From Legionella parisiensis (lineage in GTDB: Bacteria > Pseudomonadota > Gammaproteobacteria > Legionellales > Legionellaceae): DNA of 64,000 bases. Under the pieces are notes generated by a model that was not told where the DNA came from, did no database searches, and saw only the letters and a program-made list of their open reading frames with translations. The stretch is from NCBI RefSeq assembly GCF_001467945.1, contig NZ_LNYQ01000006.1, forward strand, positions 121,428 to 185,427, in the 5' to 3' direction. The first letter of the stretch is position 1. Each line of letters starts with the position of its first letter. Both the position numbers and the translations under genes were made by a program. This document shows positions 55,795 through 64,000 of this stretch, one piece after another.

Positions 55795-56793
55795 ATGCAA
55801 TCTCAAATGGATAAACCTCATATTCAATTAGCCATCATGTCACGCTGGTATGTCGTATCACGAGCATTACACGCCGTAGCTAAATTAGGCATAGCAAATC
55901 ATCTGTCCTCCGGGCCTAAAAAAATTGAAGAATTGGCGAAGGCTACAGAAAGTAAGCCGGAATTACTGCATAGAGTATTAAGGTTTCTCAGTAGTTATGA
56001 ATTATTTAATTACGACAATGGTTTTTATTCGTTGACTGAATTATCCAAACCACTGTGTGACGATGACCCTCACTCTATGCGCGATGTATTGTGTATGGTT
56101 GATGACGCCTGGTGGCAAGCTTTTTCCCAACTGGATGTGAGTCTTAATACTGGAACGCCAGCATTTGAACTACAACATGGCGATGATTTTTTTAGTTTTC
56201 TTAGTAAAAATGCAGAGAAACAGCAGAATTTTGATAGAGGAATGGCAAAGCTATCTTCTTATGATGAAGCGGCGATCAGCAATGCATTCAACTTCTCTGT
56301 ATTCTCCAGTTTCGTCGATATGGGCGGGGGGCGCGGAGGATTGGCGACAGCAATTACCAAGAAATACCCCGAATTAAAGGCTATTCTTTTTGATACCCCG
56401 GCAGTTATTGGTCAATTGGATCCTAATAAGTTCTCCAATAAAGTCATACTTCAAGAAGGAGATTTTTTTGCGACAATCCCATCAGCAGATGCCTACATTT
56501 TTAAAGGAGTTTTGCATGATTTTAATGATGAAATGATGCATAAAATATTAAAAAACTGTGCCCATCAAATGTCTAAAAATGCAACTTTATTTATTGCTGA
56601 ACAAGTAATGCCAGATGATGACAAACCACACCCAAATAAAACTATGGATATTGTGATGATGGTTTTATTAGGAGGCAGACAGCGCACCTTATTTGAATGG
56701 CAAAAATCAATTGAACCTGCAGGATTTATTTTTAAAAACAGTTACCCCACAAATAGCCTATTTACTTTAATGGAATTTAAACCTAAGAAATAA
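55795..56793 (+). CDS. O-methyltransferase family 2 (COMT-like), SAM-dependent
   Basis: 332 residues. The N-terminal winged-helix dimerisation domain (about 1-110) is followed by a class I methyltransferase with FVDMGGGRGGLATAI, the catalytic His in KGVLHDFNDE and the C-terminal FTLMEFKP. The family methylates hydroxyl groups of aromatic and polyketide compounds. No function is proven. It is divergent from nothing and precedes a minus-strand group of oxidative enzymes; it could also act on a phenolic product such as the predicted PKS isocoumarin. AAAGGAATTGTAA precedes the ATG. Confidence 0.9.
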   Translation: MQSQMDKPHIQLAIMSRWYVVSRALHAVAKLGIANHLSSGPKKIEELAKATESKPELLHRVLRFLSSYELFNYDNGFYSLTELSKPLCDDDPHSMRDVLCMVDDAWWQAFSQLDVSLNTGTPAFELQHGDDFFSFLSKNAEKQQNFDRGMAKLSSYDEAAISNAFNFSVFSSFVDMGGGRGGLATAITKKYPELKAILFDTPAVIGQLDPNKFSNKVILQEGDFFATIPSADAYIFKGVLHDFNDEMMHKILKNCAHQMSKNATLFIAEQVMPDDDKPHPNKTMDIVMMVLLGGRQRTLFEWQKSIEPAGFIFKNSYPTNSLFTLMEFKPKK

Positions 56794-56817
56794 GGGATAG
56801 GGCAGTGACGCTTTAAA

Positions 56818-56909
56818 TAGTGCACTACGTCCCGCGGCTTCTCTGCGGGATGTGAGAGTAAAAAGATAAAACTGACGTGGACCGTGAGTTTCCCTGCGCT
56901 GTTGCACTA
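56818..56909. repeat. small palindrome-bounded element
   Basis: TAGTGCA (56818-56824) and TGCACTA (56903-56909) are inverted ends of a 92-bp segment containing the stem TCCCGC/GCGGGA (56830-56852). The right end supplies the stop codon of the minus-strand oxidase gene. Confidence 0.4.
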
Positions 56910-58286
56910 ATCATGATGTAACATAGAGCAAAAAATATTTTGCGGATCATAGAGTTCTTTTAGTTTATGCCAATCCGTATAGTGTTCTTCGAAATGGTTT
57001 TGCCAATATTTTTTATCTGGAGAGTCTCCTAAATATCCGGAAAGGTAACGTTTGCCGCCTTGAGGTAAAAAAAGTGCGTCCAGCTGTTTCATTGTTGCTA
57101 AACAACTCGGAATTAATGCAGAGGGTAATCCTGGATTAAGGATCATTAGAGCAAAAATATCTTTGTCTTTAGGAAGCTGTAAAAAACTATCATGAATATG
57201 AGGTGCGATCCGGGCAAGATGTACCACAGGAGCGTAATGTAAAGGCAAGGCGGCTAATAACTCTTCCAGATTACTTAATTGTGAAGCGGATAAAAAGCAC
57301 TCATACCATGGATGTTGCAATTCCCATTGTCCAGTTATTTTCATTGCATTAAAACGAGAGTCATGGCGATGTAAATAAGAGTGGATTGATTCATCCTGGG
57401 TATGAAGTAAACGCCAGGGCCTTAACCCAAAATCGTGAAAATCAGGGGGTAGATTATCATATTCTAGAGCTACATGAAGCGAATAAAACCACTGAGCAAA
57501 AGGCAATCGACCTTTTTCCGATATTTTCGCGCCTTGTAGTGCTGGTGTGCAAAATGATTCCACATAGTCTGCCTTTGTTTGACATAAAAGCAAATCATTA
57601 AGCCATTCGTTTTTATCCAAATAGATCAGAAAGAATGTTCTGACATTTTTTAAACAAGGTCTTAAGGCAATGCAGGCTTTGGTAATCAGGCCAAAACGCC
57701 CCTGTCCACCCAAACAAGCATGCATTAAAGAGGAGCGTTCTTCTGCCTTAACCAATTCTCCATCAGCTTTTAATACTTCCAACGCTTTGACATGGGCGAC
57801 CACACTGCCGTATTTGAATGAAGAGGCCCCCATCCCTCCCGCAGAAAGCACCCCCCCCACTGATAAATTACAATTATGAGGTACCACATAGGGTATGAGG
57901 AACTGTTTTAACGAATTATCCAATAAAGAGGCCCAGGAGGCATTTGCTTCTACCCAAATGGAGTCTGAATCAGCTTCTGATGTATGAGCAAAGTGTTTCA
58001 TATTCAGGATTACCCCGCCTGGAACGGCAAGCGATTGGCCGCTTTGACTCATTCCATTGCCGCGAAGTGTTATAGGTAACCGGTTTTTATGAGCATAGTG
58101 TATGAATGATTGTGCATCCTCTGTGGTTTCAGGTTCAAAAACGGCTACCGGTGCAGAATGAATTAATTTGCCGAAATCTTCGCGAAAAAAAACAAGCGAT
58201 TGCTCATCACTGAGCATCGCTTGTCCAAACTTTTTCTTACACTGCTTTATGTGAAATAAGTTCCACTGGTTCTTTGTTTGCGGCAT
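56907..58286 (-). CDS. FAD-linked oxidase, cytokinin-dehydrogenase-like
   Basis: 459 residues. The FAD-binding PCMH domain comprises PITLRGNGMSQSGQSLAVPG and GVLSAGGMGASSFKYGSVV; the LGGQGRFGLITKACIAL that follows is typical of cytokinin dehydrogenases, as is the ending KELYDPQNIFCSM. Such enzymes oxidise secondary amines, but the substrate need not be cytokinin. The His that carries covalent FAD in plant enzymes (GHS) is replaced by GMS here, so flavin may be non-covalent. The frame opens at 58334, but AAAGGA nine bases before the ATG at 58286 gives the better start. It overlaps the upstream gene by 50 bases. Confidence 0.88.
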   Translation of the reverse strand: MPQTKNQWNLFHIKQCKKKFGQAMLSDEQSLVFFREDFGKLIHSAPVAVFEPETTEDAQSFIHYAHKNRLPITLRGNGMSQSGQSLAVPGGVILNMKHFAHTSEADSDSIWVEANASWASLLDNSLKQFLIPYVVPHNCNLSVGGVLSAGGMGASSFKYGSVVAHVKALEVLKADGELVKAEERSSLMHACLGGQGRFGLITKACIALRPCLKNVRTFFLIYLDKNEWLNDLLLCQTKADYVESFCTPALQGAKISEKGRLPFAQWFYSLHVALEYDNLPPDFHDFGLRPWRLLHTQDESIHSYLHRHDSRFNAMKITGQWELQHPWYECFLSASQLSNLEELLAALPLHYAPVVHLARIAPHIHDSFLQLPKDKDIFALMILNPGLPSALIPSCLATMKQLDALFLPQGGKRYLSGYLGDSPDKKYWQNHFEEHYTDWHKLKELYDPQNIFCSMLHHD

Positions 58287-58998
58287 CTTGTTGATTCCTT
58301 TGTTTTGCCAATTCAAGTCTTCGATTACAAGCAATAATCAATCCATCGAACATTTTGTTAAACGCATCATAGCAACGGTCAACCAATTTTAATGCTTCGC
58401 GTCGAGTGGGGACTGGTATTTGTCTTGAAAATAAAGAGCGTTCCATTTCTTCTTCAAACAAGGCATGAGCCATTTCTACTTCCAAATGTGATGTGGAGAA
58501 ATATTGGAGGTTTTTATCTTCCCCAGTTTTTTTCACTTGTTTTGAAACTTTTTCAAAGAAAACGTGTCCGGATGATTCAATGGTTAAGAGGAGAACAATA
58601 TTCAGAATTTCATCATTTGCTTTATAAACTTCAGCTAAAATAGCATAAGCTGCATCACGAGTTAATTGGGTTTCTTTGCTATAGAGCCAACTTACATCAT
58701 TCGTATCATTTACCGAATCGATATTCACTGCCCCCATATATTTTTTATCATGTAGAAACCATTTTTCATGGCCTGCATCTTCAAGTCTGTGATGACGGGC
58801 AACTTTTCTTAAGTATGGGTCAGTCACTCGTTCTTCGTTTATTCTTAAAATATCTTGGAAAGTCATAGCCCAAAAAGTGAGTTCGGGAACGAAGTAGCTC
58901 AATTCTTTTAAACTTTTCAATTGTTCAAGTACTTCAAAAAAAGGATGATTCATAAATTCTTGTTGTTTGGAATCAATATAATCTTGTATGATTTTCAT
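58237..58998 (-). CDS. heme-oxygenase-like diiron oxidase (HDO) family protein
   Basis: 253 residues, all helical. Candidate iron ligands: RLEDAGHEKWF, ESSGHVFFEK and HLEVEMAHALFEEE, the last with the H-x3-E-x2-H spacing found in the HDO family (CADD, UndA and the iron-containing redox enzymes). Members cleave or hydroxylate amino or fatty acids. The frame starts at 59049, but GGAG six bases before the ATG at 58998 marks the start. It overlaps the flavin oxidase gene, so the products are probably made together. Confidence 0.75.
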   Translation of the reverse strand: MKIIQDYIDSKQQEFMNHPFFEVLEQLKSLKELSYFVPELTFWAMTFQDILRINEERVTDPYLRKVARHHRLEDAGHEKWFLHDKKYMGAVNIDSVNDTNDVSWLYSKETQLTRDAAYAILAEVYKANDEILNIVLLLTIESSGHVFFEKVSKQVKKTGEDKNLQYFSTSHLEVEMAHALFEEEMERSLFSRQIPVPTRREALKLVDRCYDAFNKMFDGLIIACNRRLELAKQRNQQDAANKEPVELISHKAV

Positions 58999-59219
58999 AG
59001 CCATCTCCATGAGAATTTTGTTGGACACTTTGAACAATGCATGGCGCATACCAACTTTTTTCTCTTTTTCCCTCGCAAAAACTATGAAAAAAAGATATTT
59101 TTGCTTTTTTTCATAAAAAAGTAGTGCGAACTGCCAATATAAGTGAATCCAAAATAATCATTGTGTCAAATTTTTGACAAAGTAACCCCTTGAATTTTTT
59201 ACTTCTTTTAAAATTCAAC

Positions 59220-60563
59220 TCAATTTTGCCAATTTTTTGTCATATTGCCTAGGTTTTTCTCTACTTTAGTCCAATCTATCTCTTCAATTCGCTCCACTTG
59301 GTCAGATATTTTATTTAAAAATTTCGTTTGGAACTCCCCTTGCGCTTGCGCTTCAGCATAAGGTGTATTAGTAAACATTACCAAAACATGCTTTGAAACA
59401 TAGTCTTCTGGGTATCGATGCATTAATTCGAGTTCCAATTGTTTTTTGAAGTTAAATCGTTTGTCTCTGATGTCAATCTGAATTTCATGGAAATTATCCA
59501 TAGACATTTGTGCTACTGCATCAGTATTTACTTTTCTTGATTGATAGAAAGCAGGCATTACCTTTTTCCAATCATCATGATATTTATCTAAAAGCTCATT
59601 TAAAATACGACAATCTTCAAACGCACTATTCATCCCTTGGCCAAAAAAAGGTACAACTCCATGTGCCGCATCTCCGATTAACAGGCATTGATCCTGGTAA
59701 TACCATGGATCACATTTTATAGTACTCATATTACCGGTAGGATGTTGCGTAAACTCTTCAATTAAATTGGGCATTTCAGCATATGCATCCGGAAATGCTT
59801 TTTGAAAAAAAGTTCTGATTTTCAAATCATTATCCAATTCTGCAAAACTATTTTTTCCCTCATTGGGCAAGAATAAGGAGCCTGTAATTGATTGATTAAG
59901 ATTAGGATTGCCTAATAACAAAAAGGCATTCCTTGGCCAGAGGTGTAAATGTTCATGAATCAGATGATCTTGGGCAGGTTCACCAATCGAGAGTTCCTTA
60001 TATCCATAAGGCAAGTAAGTACGTGATGCATGCACAAAGTGCTCCGCATGAAGTTGTTCACGAACCGCTGAACCCGCCCCATCAGCTCCAATTAGAAGTT
60101 CATAGTTTCGTTTTAAAAGGGTGCCATCAGGCAGTTTAAACACGACAATTTTTTTATCGACATCCAAATCGATGAGTTTCGTATCAAAATTGAGTTTAAC
60201 TTTGGGATATTTTTCTGCTTCATTAAGTAGTAACTTATTGAGATCGTTACGTTGAATTGCATTAATGTATTCATTTTGATGTCGGCCAAAAGATTGAAAT
60301 TTAATCTGCCCCTGCATTTCATGTATCGCACGAGCACGCATGGGAACCATGAGTTTTTTTACCTGCGGCATGATACCTACACCTTCCATGCCGGTAATAC
60401 CGCGACATGACAAAGCCAGGTTGATTGAGCGCCCATCCTCTGCACGTATGGTTCTTGGATCCGGGCGTACATCAAATAATTCAAGTTTATATCCTCTTTT
60501 TGCCAAATAGATGGCGAGCAAGCCCCCGGCCAAACCCGAACCAACAATGGTTACCTCTCTCAT
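59220..60563 (-). CDS. kmo: kynurenine 3-monooxygenase
   Basis: A 447-residue flavoprotein hydroxylating L-kynurenine at position 3. FAD-binding motifs are clear: VGSGLAGGLLAIYLAKRG, LLIGADGAGSAVR and GDAAHGVVPFFGQGMNSAFE with the KMO-type Gly-Gln-Gly-Met-Asn. A substrate-binding GRSINLALSCRG is present. The C-terminal membrane-binding segment of the eukaryotic enzyme is absent. No kynureninase or tryptophan dioxygenase is present in the window, so the pathway context is incomplete. It is upstream of, and in the same direction as, the diiron and flavin oxidase genes, with a 170-base gap. Confidence 0.93.
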   Translation of the reverse strand: MREVTIVGSGLAGGLLAIYLAKRGYKLELFDVRPDPRTIRAEDGRSINLALSCRGITGMEGVGIMPQVKKLMVPMRARAIHEMQGQIKFQSFGRHQNEYINAIQRNDLNKLLLNEAEKYPKVKLNFDTKLIDLDVDKKIVVFKLPDGTLLKRNYELLIGADGAGSAVREQLHAEHFVHASRTYLPYGYKELSIGEPAQDHLIHEHLHLWPRNAFLLLGNPNLNQSITGSLFLPNEGKNSFAELDNDLKIRTFFQKAFPDAYAEMPNLIEEFTQHPTGNMSTIKCDPWYYQDQCLLIGDAAHGVVPFFGQGMNSAFEDCRILNELLDKYHDDWKKVMPAFYQSRKVNTDAVAQMSMDNFHEIQIDIRDKRFNFKKQLELELMHRYPEDYVSKHVLVMFTNTPYAEAQAQGEFQTKFLNKISDQVERIEEIDWTKVEKNLGNMTKNWQN

Positions 60564-60866
60564 TCCAGTCTCCTTAGAACGATTGCAGCCTTAGATGAAG
60601 GTATGGTTTTAATCCGAGTCAACTGAACAAGTCCTCGAGCACTCCATTTCAGGCAACAATTACTACGACTACTGAGCTCTATTTAATCAATCAATCAATT
60701 TAAAACATAAGAAATACTCTAAACACATCGCATCATAATTTTTAACAGCAAAAATCATACCGACTTGAAAAAAACTCGAGAAAATGATAAAAAATTTAAC
60801 CTGGAAAATACGGCAGATTCAGTGCCTTGAGGCTTTCTCTGAAGCTTTTAACCGCTTTTATTAGGT
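60564..60866. other. intergenic region without gene
   Basis: 303 AT-rich bases with the leader of kmo. No hairpin followed by T was found for the PAS-GGDEF-EAL gene that ends at 60867. A short TCAA triple repeat (AATCAATCAATCAATT) lies near 60690. Confidence 0.4.
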
Positions 60867-63167
60867 TTAAATATGCTGAATAATAAAATCTTTTAATTCT
60901 TCTGCTTTTTGAGGCATTGCGAAAAAATAGCCTTGTGCATAATCACAGCCATGCTGCATAATAAACTCGCGTTGTAATTCTGTTTCTACTCCTTCAGCTA
61001 ATACTTCCAAATTTAAGCTATGACCTAAATTGATAATTGCTTTTGTGATCGCCGCATCATTTTCCCTATTGACTAATTCACTGATGAAAGAGCGGTCAAT
61101 TTTTAATTTATCAACAGGAAACTGCTTGAGATAAGATAAACTGGAGTAGCCAGTACCAAAATCATCAATCACTAATTTTGTTCCCATGTCTTTCAATTCA
61201 TACATCGTTTCAACAGCATGTTTTACATTATCAATAAGTAAGCTTTCTGTAAGTTCTAACTCCAGAAATTTGGCTGGTAAGCCTGTTTCAAGAAGAATTT
61301 TTTCAATTACTTCAGGTAAATGAGCCTGACGAAATTGGCGGCTAGAAATATTTACAGCGACAGTGAGTTGGTCATAACCTTGATGATGCCAGCGTACAAG
61401 TTGGCGGCACGCTTCTTGCAAAACCCACATGCCAATATCAAGAATTAAGCCATTTTCCTCGGCCATACCTATAAAATCATTGGGAGGAACATCACCTAAA
61501 ATATGGCTGTGCCAACGCAATAAGGCTTCGAAGCCAATAATTTTATTTGAAGTCAAATTCATAAATGGTTGATATACTAAATGAAATTTGTTTTTCTTCA
61601 GTGAGTCACGTAAAGCATTGTCAAGTTGCATGCGATTAATGATGCGCATATTCATTTCTTTATCATAAGTGCGATAGGTATTGCGACCATTATCTTTGGC
61701 GTGATACATCGATAAATCAGCACTTTTCATTAAAGACTCATAATCATCGCCATCTTTAGGGTAGTAGCTGATCCCTATACTGCCGGTGATTTTTAAATTA
61801 TGCTGATCAATCTGAAAGGGTTTTGCTAGAGAAGTAAGTATTTCTTCTGCTTTTTGCTGTGCTTGCATCTCAGTGGCAACATCCTGCAACAATATAACAA
61901 ACTCATCGCCGCCTAAGCGACAGACAGTATCAAAATCATCTGTAGCAAGAAGCAGGCGGTTGGAGACAGCTTGCAGCAGCCTGTCCCCAATACTATGCCC
62001 CAAGGTATCGTTTGTCATTTTGAAGTGATCCAGATCAAGGAATAAAAAACCTAACATCGCCCCTTTCTTCTTGGCTTGTAAAATGGCTTGATCCACGCGG
62101 TCGATTAATAAAACGCGGTTGGGTAATTCTGTGAGCGAATCATGTGTTGCTTGTTGAATTAATTGTTGTTCCATTTCACGACGCTGAGTGACATCATTAA
62201 GAAGACAGACATAATGTCTGACGTTATCGAATGAATCTCTGACAGGAGCAACACTTACCTCACCCCAAAAAATTTCGCCACTGCGACGGTAACTTTCTAG
62301 CTCTACTGTTTCTTCACGTAACTCTTTAATTGCCAGATTTATTCGTTTTTGGTTCACATTTTCCAGCTTACTTCCATGCAAAAATGCAAGACTTTGTCCT
62401 AATATTTGCCTTTCACTATATCCCGTAATGCGTTCAAACGCTTTATTAACATAAATAATAGGTAGATCGGGTTTGGAAATATCAAGAATCGCAACACCAT
62501 GAGTGCTTGCTTCAATGGCGCGTTCTCTGATACGAAGTTCATCTTCCTCCATCAATTTCTGGGTTATATCCCTGAAACTATATACCCGCCCAACAATTTC
62601 GGTGCCTATTCGTTGTGGCTGGGTGAATCGCTCAAAAATTCGTCCATCTTTAAAATGCAAAACGGGCAACTCTCCTTGCCACTCTGGATTTTCATACAGA
62701 TATTTCACGTCAGCAATTACTGCTTCAGGATTGCTGAGTTGCTGTAAAATATATTCGAAGCCAATGCTTTCAGTACCTGATTCCAGCATATGAGAAGGAA
62801 TACGCCACATTTCGACAAATTTTTGATTCCAATCAACAACTTGCCCTTTTCCGTTTACCATCATGATGCCATCTGCGGTTGACTCAAGCGTAGCACGTAA
62901 CAGAGATAAGGATTTTTCCAATTCTATATTTTTTTCAAGAATATCATGGGCTTTTATATTAATATTTTCTGAAAGAGGAGCTTTAATAGAACGCTGAAAT
63001 TCGGGTTGGGTGTGATACCATTTTTCAAGAAGGATGGACAAGTTGGGAGTTGGAGTAATTATTCCTAATTCTTCGCATACATTTGTAAGCGATGGTTCGC
63101 GGCCTTGCTTTTTAACATGTTCGGCGGCTTGTGCCACTTTCTGGTAATCTATTTGACGTCTAGCCAT
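60867..63167 (-). CDS. PAS-GGDEF-EAL protein with KfrA-type N-terminal domain
   Basis: 766 residues. The first 60 (DYQKVAQAAEHVKKQGREPS ... LLEKWYHTQPEF) look like the KfrA N-terminal DNA-binding domain. Two PAS domains follow (about 85-200 and 215-335), then GGDEF (about 340-500) with intact RLGGDEFVILLQD and EAL (about 510-766) with FEALLRW, ELTESLL, DDFGTGYSS, KIDRSFI and EGVET. Both catalytic signatures are kept, so it could make and break c-di-GMP. No membrane helix. Ribosome site: AGGTGAGGGAAC upstream of the ATG. Confidence 0.94.
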   Translation of the reverse strand: MARRQIDYQKVAQAAEHVKKQGREPSLTNVCEELGIITPTPNLSILLEKWYHTQPEFQRSIKAPLSENINIKAHDILEKNIELEKSLSLLRATLESTADGIMMVNGKGQVVDWNQKFVEMWRIPSHMLESGTESIGFEYILQQLSNPEAVIADVKYLYENPEWQGELPVLHFKDGRIFERFTQPQRIGTEIVGRVYSFRDITQKLMEEDELRIRERAIEASTHGVAILDISKPDLPIIYVNKAFERITGYSERQILGQSLAFLHGSKLENVNQKRINLAIKELREETVELESYRRSGEIFWGEVSVAPVRDSFDNVRHYVCLLNDVTQRREMEQQLIQQATHDSLTELPNRVLLIDRVDQAILQAKKKGAMLGFLFLDLDHFKMTNDTLGHSIGDRLLQAVSNRLLLATDDFDTVCRLGGDEFVILLQDVATEMQAQQKAEEILTSLAKPFQIDQHNLKITGSIGISYYPKDGDDYESLMKSADLSMYHAKDNGRNTYRTYDKEMNMRIINRMQLDNALRDSLKKNKFHLVYQPFMNLTSNKIIGFEALLRWHSHILGDVPPNDFIGMAEENGLILDIGMWVLQEACRQLVRWHHQGYDQLTVAVNISSRQFRQAHLPEVIEKILLETGLPAKFLELELTESLLIDNVKHAVETMYELKDMGTKLVIDDFGTGYSSLSYLKQFPVDKLKIDRSFISELVNRENDAAITKAIINLGHSLNLEVLAEGVETELQREFIMQHGCDYAQGYFFAMPQKAEELKDFIIQHI

Positions 63168-63413
63168 GTTCCCTCACCTGTTCCCCTCTAGACTTGTAAT
63201 TGAATCGCTACTGATCTAAGTCAGGTTCATTTAAATTATATACCGTTAATGCATTTTTTGCTTACATGGGGCTGATACAGAAATCGCCTTCATGTTCAAC
63301 CTCAATTTTCGTCAGAAAATTTAAGATCTGTTTACAATTCAGAGATAGCGAATGCAAACAGACTTAAGAAGCCATATATAAAGAGAAGGGATAAAATAGT
63401 CTAACGAATAAAT

Positions 63414-63431
63414 TCCCGCTTTTTTGCGGGA
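63414..63431 (-). terminator. hairpin downstream of the Gln-rich gene
   Basis: TCCCGC (63414-63419) and GCGGGA (63426-63431) with a six-base T loop (A loop on the minus strand). A TTTATT stretch follows on the minus strand. It sits 19 bases past the stop of the Gln-rich protein gene. Confidence 0.55.
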
Positions 63432-63449
63432 TTAATACGTGACCTGATT

Positions 63450-63803
63450 TTATTTAGGTTTTCCTGGGGCTGGAGCGGGTACTGGCTGCATACCTTGTTT
63501 AGCTGCTAATTGCTGAATCTGTGAATTCACCGCTTGTATTTGGGTCTGTAATTGGTTTTGCATCGTTTTTATCTGATTCTGCAGTTGGCTGTTCACTGAT
63601 TGTATTTGTTGTTGCAGATCAGATTGTACTTTTTGAATTTGTGCCTGGAGTTGGGTATTCATTTGTTGGGTTTGCTCTTGTTGTTGTGACTGTAATTGTT
63701 TTAACTGACTTTGTATTTGTGAGTTAAATTGTGATATGTCATCAGCAAAAGCAATATTGGCCAAAAAAACAGTACAACAAAGTGATTTTGCTAAAATTTT
63801 CAT
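63450..63803 (-). CDS. secreted Gln-rich coiled-coil protein
   Basis: 117 residues. Signal peptide MKILAKSLCCTVFLANIAFA is cut before DDIS. The mature chain (about 28-100) is a repeating Gln-rich coiled coil with a Q-x-x-x-V/M-x-x-Q-L/I pattern (for example QSVNSQLQNQIKTMQNQLQ), ending in PAPAPGKPK, a Pro-rich cell-wall-like tail. No catalytic domain. It is probably a periplasmic or surface structural protein. The repeats may make its gene length-variable. Start supported by TAAGGGAATAGTA upstream. Confidence 0.8.
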   Translation of the reverse strand: MKILAKSLCCTVFLANIAFADDISQFNSQIQSQLKQLQSQQQEQTQQMNTQLQAQIQKVQSDLQQQIQSVNSQLQNQIKTMQNQLQTQIQAVNSQIQQLAAKQGMQPVPAPAPGKPK

Positions 63804-64000
63804 TACTATTCCCTTACTTGAAAAATAAATCGGACATAATACTTTAACCTAATAATCTATAAATTGACTAGGTCTGTTTCTACTTCTTGGCTCTAAAACC
63901 TGAGGTTGCGGTCCACGGGGGGGGGGAATACAGGAAAGACTTGGAGCGTGACCTAGCCTTAAAACATTTTATTACGATGGCGATAAAGTATTAGCGCTGC
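63804..64000. other. leader region with a G10 tract
   Basis: Promoter region for the Gln-rich gene. A run of ten G lies at 63917-63926, unusual in this AT-rich DNA. A CGGTCCACG stretch (63909-63917) is the reverse complement of CGTGGACCG at 56876-56884. Confidence 0.4.

Noticed and set aside
1..64000. tRNA, rRNA, CRISPR arrays, prophage or IS elements
   Set aside because: No tRNA cloverleaf, direct-repeat array, transposase or integrase was recognised in the window.

Overview
The window looks like a chromosomal segment of a Legionella species. It is AT-rich, with a eukaryotic-type Ser/Thr kinase, a PP2C-like phosphatase and effector-like orphan proteins set among ordinary gamma-proteobacterial housekeeping genes (radC, coaBC, dut, rdgB, dgkA, crcB). 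The phenylalanine-ammonia-lyase-type gene together with the large AT-less polyketide synthase (PKS) points to one of the blue-white autofluorescent legionellae (the dumoffii/gormanii/bozemanae/parisiensis/anisa group). The species call is inference from gene content only.

Layout. 1-4.1 kb: a 5'-truncated effector-like gene, two small unknown genes and a histidine-phosphatase-fold protein. 4.2-8.1 kb: radC, divergent from the coaBC-dut-algC block. 8.3-14.2 kb: MIO-type aromatic ammonia-lyase, FadL-type porin, a decayed ClC channel gene, then a desuccinylase-like gene coupled to an MFS transporter. 14.3-16.3 kb: L,D-transpeptidase and an orphan Legionella protein. 16.5-35.0 kb (minus strand): two overlapping PKS genes encoding FAAL-ACP, KS-DH-KR-ACP, KS-ACP, KS-ACP, KS-KR-ACP, then KS-DH*-ACP-TE. 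35-39.6 kb: an EAL protein with a degenerate GGDEF, a TPR-methyltransferase and rdgB. 40-45.5 kb: EamA transporter, YdjC-type deacetylase, crcB-DUF190, an Xre/RES toxin-antitoxin pair, and a gtrB-gtrA pair. 46-53.2 kb: kinase, dgkA, a FAAL-ACP-reductase protein and a permuted PP2C-like protein. 53.3-64 kb: LysE and MHS transporters, an O-methyltransferase, a minus-strand group (KMO, diiron oxidase-like, cytokinin-dehydrogenase-like oxidase), a PAS-GGDEF-EAL protein and a Gln-rich secreted protein.

How genes work together. The lyase can supply cinnamate from phenylalanine and the PKS loading FAAL can activate it. Five extension modules with one KR+DH step and one KR step predict 8-hydroxy-3-(4-phenylbutadienyl)isocoumarin, which agrees with what I recall of legioliulin, the Legionella fluorophore. 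No acyltransferase lies in the PKS or elsewhere in the window, so malonyl loading must come from outside it. A second lipid-activating assembly protein (FAAL-ACP-reductase) and the KMO/diiron/flavin-oxidase/O-methyltransferase group are further candidate secondary-metabolism loci.

The least expected structures are a roughly 90-bp in-frame repeat shared by two different PKS linkers, a PP2C fold with its DGHGG motif moved to the C-terminal side, a desuccinylase homologue that has lost two of three zinc ligands, and several palindromic intergenic elements.
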